Translations under genes and position numbers: made by a program
Shown: positions 61,379 through 64,000 of the stretch, piece after piece
Position numbering within the stretch: position 1 is the first letter of the stretch
Layout: each line of letters starts with the position of its first letter
From: Prorocentrum cordatum
Taxonomy: Eukaryota; Sar; Dinophyceae; Prorocentrales; Prorocentraceae
Assembly: GCA_963575745.1 (NCBI GenBank)
Contig: CAUYUJ010018048.1
Span: 472,300-536,299, forward strand
Reading direction: 5' to 3'
Length of the DNA stretch: 64,000 bases
The notes under the pieces: generated by a model
The model's input: only the letters and a program-made list of their open reading frames with translations
What the model was told of the DNA's origin: nothing
Databases searched by the model: none

Positions 61379-61885
61379 GTGGCGTTAGGTGATCTGCAGC
61401 AGGTGCCCATAGGCGCTGCGACGGGTAATGAGGGCGGCTTGACCGTCGCCTCTGAAGAACCCATTCGCCTCGCCCCAGCTCCTCCACCCCCGCGCCGCGA
61501 TGGCCCCGCTCCCGCCTATGCACCTGGCGGCGCTGGCTGGGCTGACGCTGCGGGCGGGGCTGGCAGCGCTGCTCAGCCATCAACATCACGTCGCCCCCTG
61601 GCGCCACCGAGGCGCGAGCGCGACCGTGACGACGAGCGTGGTCGTAGAAGGAGTGCCGTGCGTGAGCGCCGCAATGTCTACGCCTGGTGGCGTCATGGTC
61701 TCCAGCATTACCAACGCGATACGTGCCATTATTTGTCAAATTACTTGTCCCAATGGATCTATGTCGACAGCGAAAATGACGAGTACATATGGTCATGGGA
61801 CACCTACCGGACTATCACAACCAGCTGGTCCAATGACTATGGGAGTCTTGCTTGGGATGAGCGTTACTACGAGAATGGGGTATGA
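61379..61885 (+). CDS. Segment 6: C-terminal part and stop
   Basis: Reads ALGDLQQVPIGAATGNEGGL, LAPAPPPPRRDGPAPAYAPG, RERDRDDERGRRRSAVRERR, NVYAWWRHGLQHYQRDTCHY, LSNYLSQWIYVDSENDEYIW, SWDTYRTITTSWSNDYGSLA, WDERYYENGV, TGA. A Pro/Arg-rich linker, then about 70 residues unusually rich in Tyr, Trp, Asp and Ser. Longest unbroken segment of the gene. Family unknown. Confidence 0.5.
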   Translation: MALGDLQQVPIGAATGNEGGLTVASEEPIRLAPAPPPPRRDGPAPAYAPGGAGWADAAGGAGSAAQPSTSRRPLAPPRRERDRDDERGRRRSAVRERRNVYAWWRHGLQHYQRDTCHYLSNYLSQWIYVDSENDEYIWSWDTYRTITTSWSNDYGSLAWDERYYENGV

Positions 61886-62360
61886 TTATGGATTGGCAGA
61901 TTTTGCTGCGCATCCTGGGGTATATTCTATCACCATCGACTCTGGAGATTGATTCGGTATGAGTACGTTTATCATCCATATGTATCTTGAGGCGTTTTGA
62001 CAGTTGTACCGTTTGGTTTGAGATAATTGGGCTTGCGCTGTATATGAATGTTGATTTTGATTTCCGTCTACGTCCGGCAAGTGGACATGCGTGCGCCCAG
62101 GCAGGTCGCCCGCCAGTAGTTTTATACATACATGCTCTTATTTTATCATGGAGCGGCGCCAGTATACGACGGATGCAAAGCATTACCCATTATCAGTTTG
62201 TTCCACAGTTCAAAGTACCTTTGGGGCCCAGAGTGCCTCGCGTCATGCATGACGCACTCTCAGAGATCAGTCGTCATCGCAACTATCCTAACACTTGTCA
62301 GAATCGGGCCTGGAGTGCCGTAGGAATCTATATTTTGGGCCTGGGCGGCCTCGTGAATGA
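61886..62360. other. AT-rich 3' flank
   Basis: TTGATT, TTTATCATCC and TTATACATAC-rich sequence, clearly AT-richer than the gene. It fits a 3' untranslated or intergenic region. No polyadenylation signal can be assigned. Confidence 0.4.
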
Positions 62361-62950
62361 GAGATCTTTTGCTTTGATCGAATTCTCGTCGCAACTCCGA
62401 TCCATATTACTTTGCGCGCGCGCCGCTTCGGTGGCCACGCTTGCGTCGAGGGTTGCTGGTGCCACCTCTCTGCTCTGTTTCCCTTTCCCTCCCATCCTTG
62501 TCACCTGTGGTGACGGAGTGTCGCCCAGGAGTGCCGAGGCGTTTTTGAGGGGCGCACCCTGGGTCCGCTAAGTAGATGCCCCCAAGTACCCCGCGCGGCG
62601 GGTTTGGTCTTCTCTCTCACCTTCTTAGCCAGCGCACCCTCGTTTGGAGGGGCGGTGGATCAAATGGGGCTGCGAGTGGACCTCGCACCCCAGTTCCCGA
62701 TCCCTGCCGTTGTCTCCCGCGGGCCAGAGACCGTCGGGGGTTGGCAGGTTTCGGGGCGGGGTGCGCGCGTGAAGTCTGCTCACTTCCGTATTCTATCCCT
62801 TCTTCTGCAACTGTATTGGCTCAGGTATAGGCTAACTATCTACAGCGCGCTGCGCGCTGGCCAGTGCCCTGGAAAACGAGTCCCACTCCTCGCCTTTACC
62901 TACGGACCCCGTCTAGGAACGGCCCCTCGGCCGTCTCCCTATGCTCGCAT
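62361..62950. other. Unassigned spacer
   Basis: GC-rich DNA with short frames. It leads into the LINE at 63 kb without a clear boundary. Confidence 0.3.
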
Positions 62951-63890
62951 CGGCGGTCCGACCTTGCTTGAGCCCTTGGACGCCGCGCCGCGCCTGGGCA
63001 AGGCCCTTTCCGAAGCTCGGACAGAGCTCCCCCTCCAGGGCGCAGACCTTGCGCCGGGCGCCTCCCTGTTGGACGCCTTGGAGCACCCAGGAAAGCAGAG
63101 CACTCGTGCAAGCTGCTAAAAAGACAACCCGCGCTGCCTCGCGGCAGCGTTTGCACCAGCATGAGAGGGCGACGCAGGGGGGGCCTGAGGGCGCGGCCTT
63201 CCTCGGCCACCCCGCGGGCCCCGCTGGCTCCATGGAGGCGGGCTCTGGGCCGCAACCCACCGCGCCCGACTGCGCTTGCCCCGGGCCGATTGCGAGCGGG
63301 CCGAGCTACAGGCCGCGGCGCAGACCTGCCAGAACAGCCGAGCTGCCCAGGGGGCCCGCGGCGCGCCGCGCGGCCAGCCGCTGGGCGCCAGCCGCTGGAC
63401 GAGCAGGGTACCCGCCCGAAGACCTGCGCGCTGGGCGGTGGCGTCGAGCGCCGCTGCGGCAGCCTCGAGCACAGCGTCACTGGCTTGGTCAGGCGCTGGC
63501 TGCGCCAGGAACCGCTCACGGAGCAGTGCGTCCCGACGTGGGATCGGGAGCGCAACCGGCGGCCAAGGGGCCCGCCCGGCGCGGACCTGGTTGGGCGCGC
63601 GGTCCTCGATGTGGAATGCCACGAGCGGGCCGTCCCGCATTGGGTCGACGTGTCGGTCCGCCACCCCGCCGCCGACGACGTGGCGCCAGCGGCGGCGCGC
63701 CATGCCGGCGAGGCCGCCCGGCAGAACGGCAGAAACACGCCAGGTGCCCAGGGGACCGCCTCACGCCCTGCGTGGTTGAGACCCCTGGCCGCCTAGGCGG
63801 AGAAGCCTGGCAGTGGCTCCTGAGGCAGGTGCGCGCGTCCCCTGCCGACCAGCAGCCCGCGGAGCGTCAGCTGCGCGGTGCAACCTGAAC
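62950..63890 (+). pseudogene. LINE ORF2 3' part (C-terminal Cys/His region and tail)
   Basis: LQAAAQTCQ, then LDEQGTRPKTCALGGGVERR follow the layout of the C..C..H....C knuckle at the end of LINE ORF2 (here imperfect), followed by SVTGLVRRWLRQEPLTEQCV, PTWDRERNRRPRGPPGADLV, RAVLDVECHERAVPHWVDVS and VRHPAADDVAPAAARHAGEA. After a frame change near 63730 come KHARCPGDRLTPCVVETPGR, LGGEAWQWLLRQVRA and a TGA at 63886. The pattern is that of a restriction-enzyme-like tail (DV..H........DV) seen behind RT in some LINEs. A frame change near 63400 as well. The reverse transcriptase itself is not seen upstream, so the copy is 5'-truncated or very worn. Overlapping 280- and 315-codon frames on both strands are shadows. 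Confidence 0.6.
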
Positions 63891-64000
63891 TCGCCATGCA
63901 GCGCCGCCACGCAACGGGCCTCGCCTGAGCGGCTCTGCTGGCCCAGCGGGGGCGGCAGCGGGGCGCCGCCCAGGCTGGCGCTTTTGGAGCTTGACCATGG

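Larger units (their letters stand above)
58007..61885 (+). pseudogene. Host-like gene with KptA/Tpt1-like domain, broken frame
   Basis: Protein-like sequence continues on the plus strand for almost 3.9 kb but changes frame about every 100-600 bp. Order: unknown N-terminal part, RNA 2'-phosphotransferase-like domain, Pro/Ala linker, a middle part of unknown fold, a Cys-pair motif, a Pro/Arg-rich stretch, and an aromatic-rich C terminus with a TGA at 61883-61885. AT-rich DNA follows, as in a 3' untranslated region. No stretch carries transposon motifs. Either a decaying pseudogene, a gene whose introns lack usual borders, or a gene with consensus indels; the sequence alone does not decide. Confidence 0.55.

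Noticed and set aside
62896-63888. 280-codon minus and 315-codon plus frames
   Set aside because: GC-driven shadows of the LINE C-terminal reading, whose motifs are in other plus frames, except the last 45 codons of the plus frame, which are used.
1-64000. tRNA, 5S rRNA, large rRNA or snRNA genes
   Set aside because: No conserved box A/B tRNA pattern, 5S core or rRNA segment could be recognised by reading; a tRNAscan-SE and Infernal run would settle it.

Overview
The window looks like repeat-rich nuclear DNA of a dinoflagellate. This is an inference. It rests on GC-rich DNA with very long simple-sequence arrays, endonuclease-type LINEs of the kind seen in dinoflagellate genomes, a Ty1/copia element with a long polyprotein, many small inverted-repeat elements and almost no compact genes. 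No DinoSL trans-splice leader, rRNA, tRNA, CRISPR array or bacterial-type operon was found. I cannot name the species.

Layout. 1-1648 is the 5' part of a LINE ORF2 on the minus strand that runs off the window edge. 1.9-4.4 kb is a run of simple-sequence arrays (GTT, GAT, CCT). 4.5-44.2 kb has no convincing complete gene. It is a mosaic of at least eight dispersed repeat families (here famA to famH), three families of small elements with terminal inverted repeats (MITE-1 to MITE-3), several single palindromic elements, a 2.1-kb inverted repeat around a purine-rich core (30.6-32.7 kb), a degenerate satellite of about 215 bp (23.8-27.0 kb), a 1.4-kb TGG array (17.2-18.6 kb) and a tandemly duplicated 1.1-kb minisatellite block (35.9-37.8 kb). 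A few very GC-rich, exon-like islands (for example 23.52-23.69 and 28.69-28.97 kb) lie between the repeats.

44,278-55,756 is a complete but decayed Ty1/copia retrotransposon on the minus strand, with two LTRs, a tRNA-type primer site, a GGGGG target duplication, gag, protease, integrase, reverse transcriptase, RNase H and a short membrane-helix reading frame. An oppositely oriented LINE (about 45.2-48.65 kb) is nested inside it. The copia element itself sits inside an older famC repeat: joining its two flanks rebuilds that repeat.

55.8-57.9 kb holds more repeats, including a purine-rich block between 29-bp direct repeats. 58.0-61.9 kb is the one region that reads like a host gene on the plus strand. 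It has a domain resembling the RNA 2'-phosphotransferase (KptA/Tpt1) fold and many frame changes, so it is either a pseudogene, an intron-rich gene with unusual splice sites, or carries assembly indels. The window ends in the 3' part of another LINE ORF2 on the plus strand (about 63.0-63.9 kb). Most of the long open frames here are by-products of simple repeats and are not annotated as genes.
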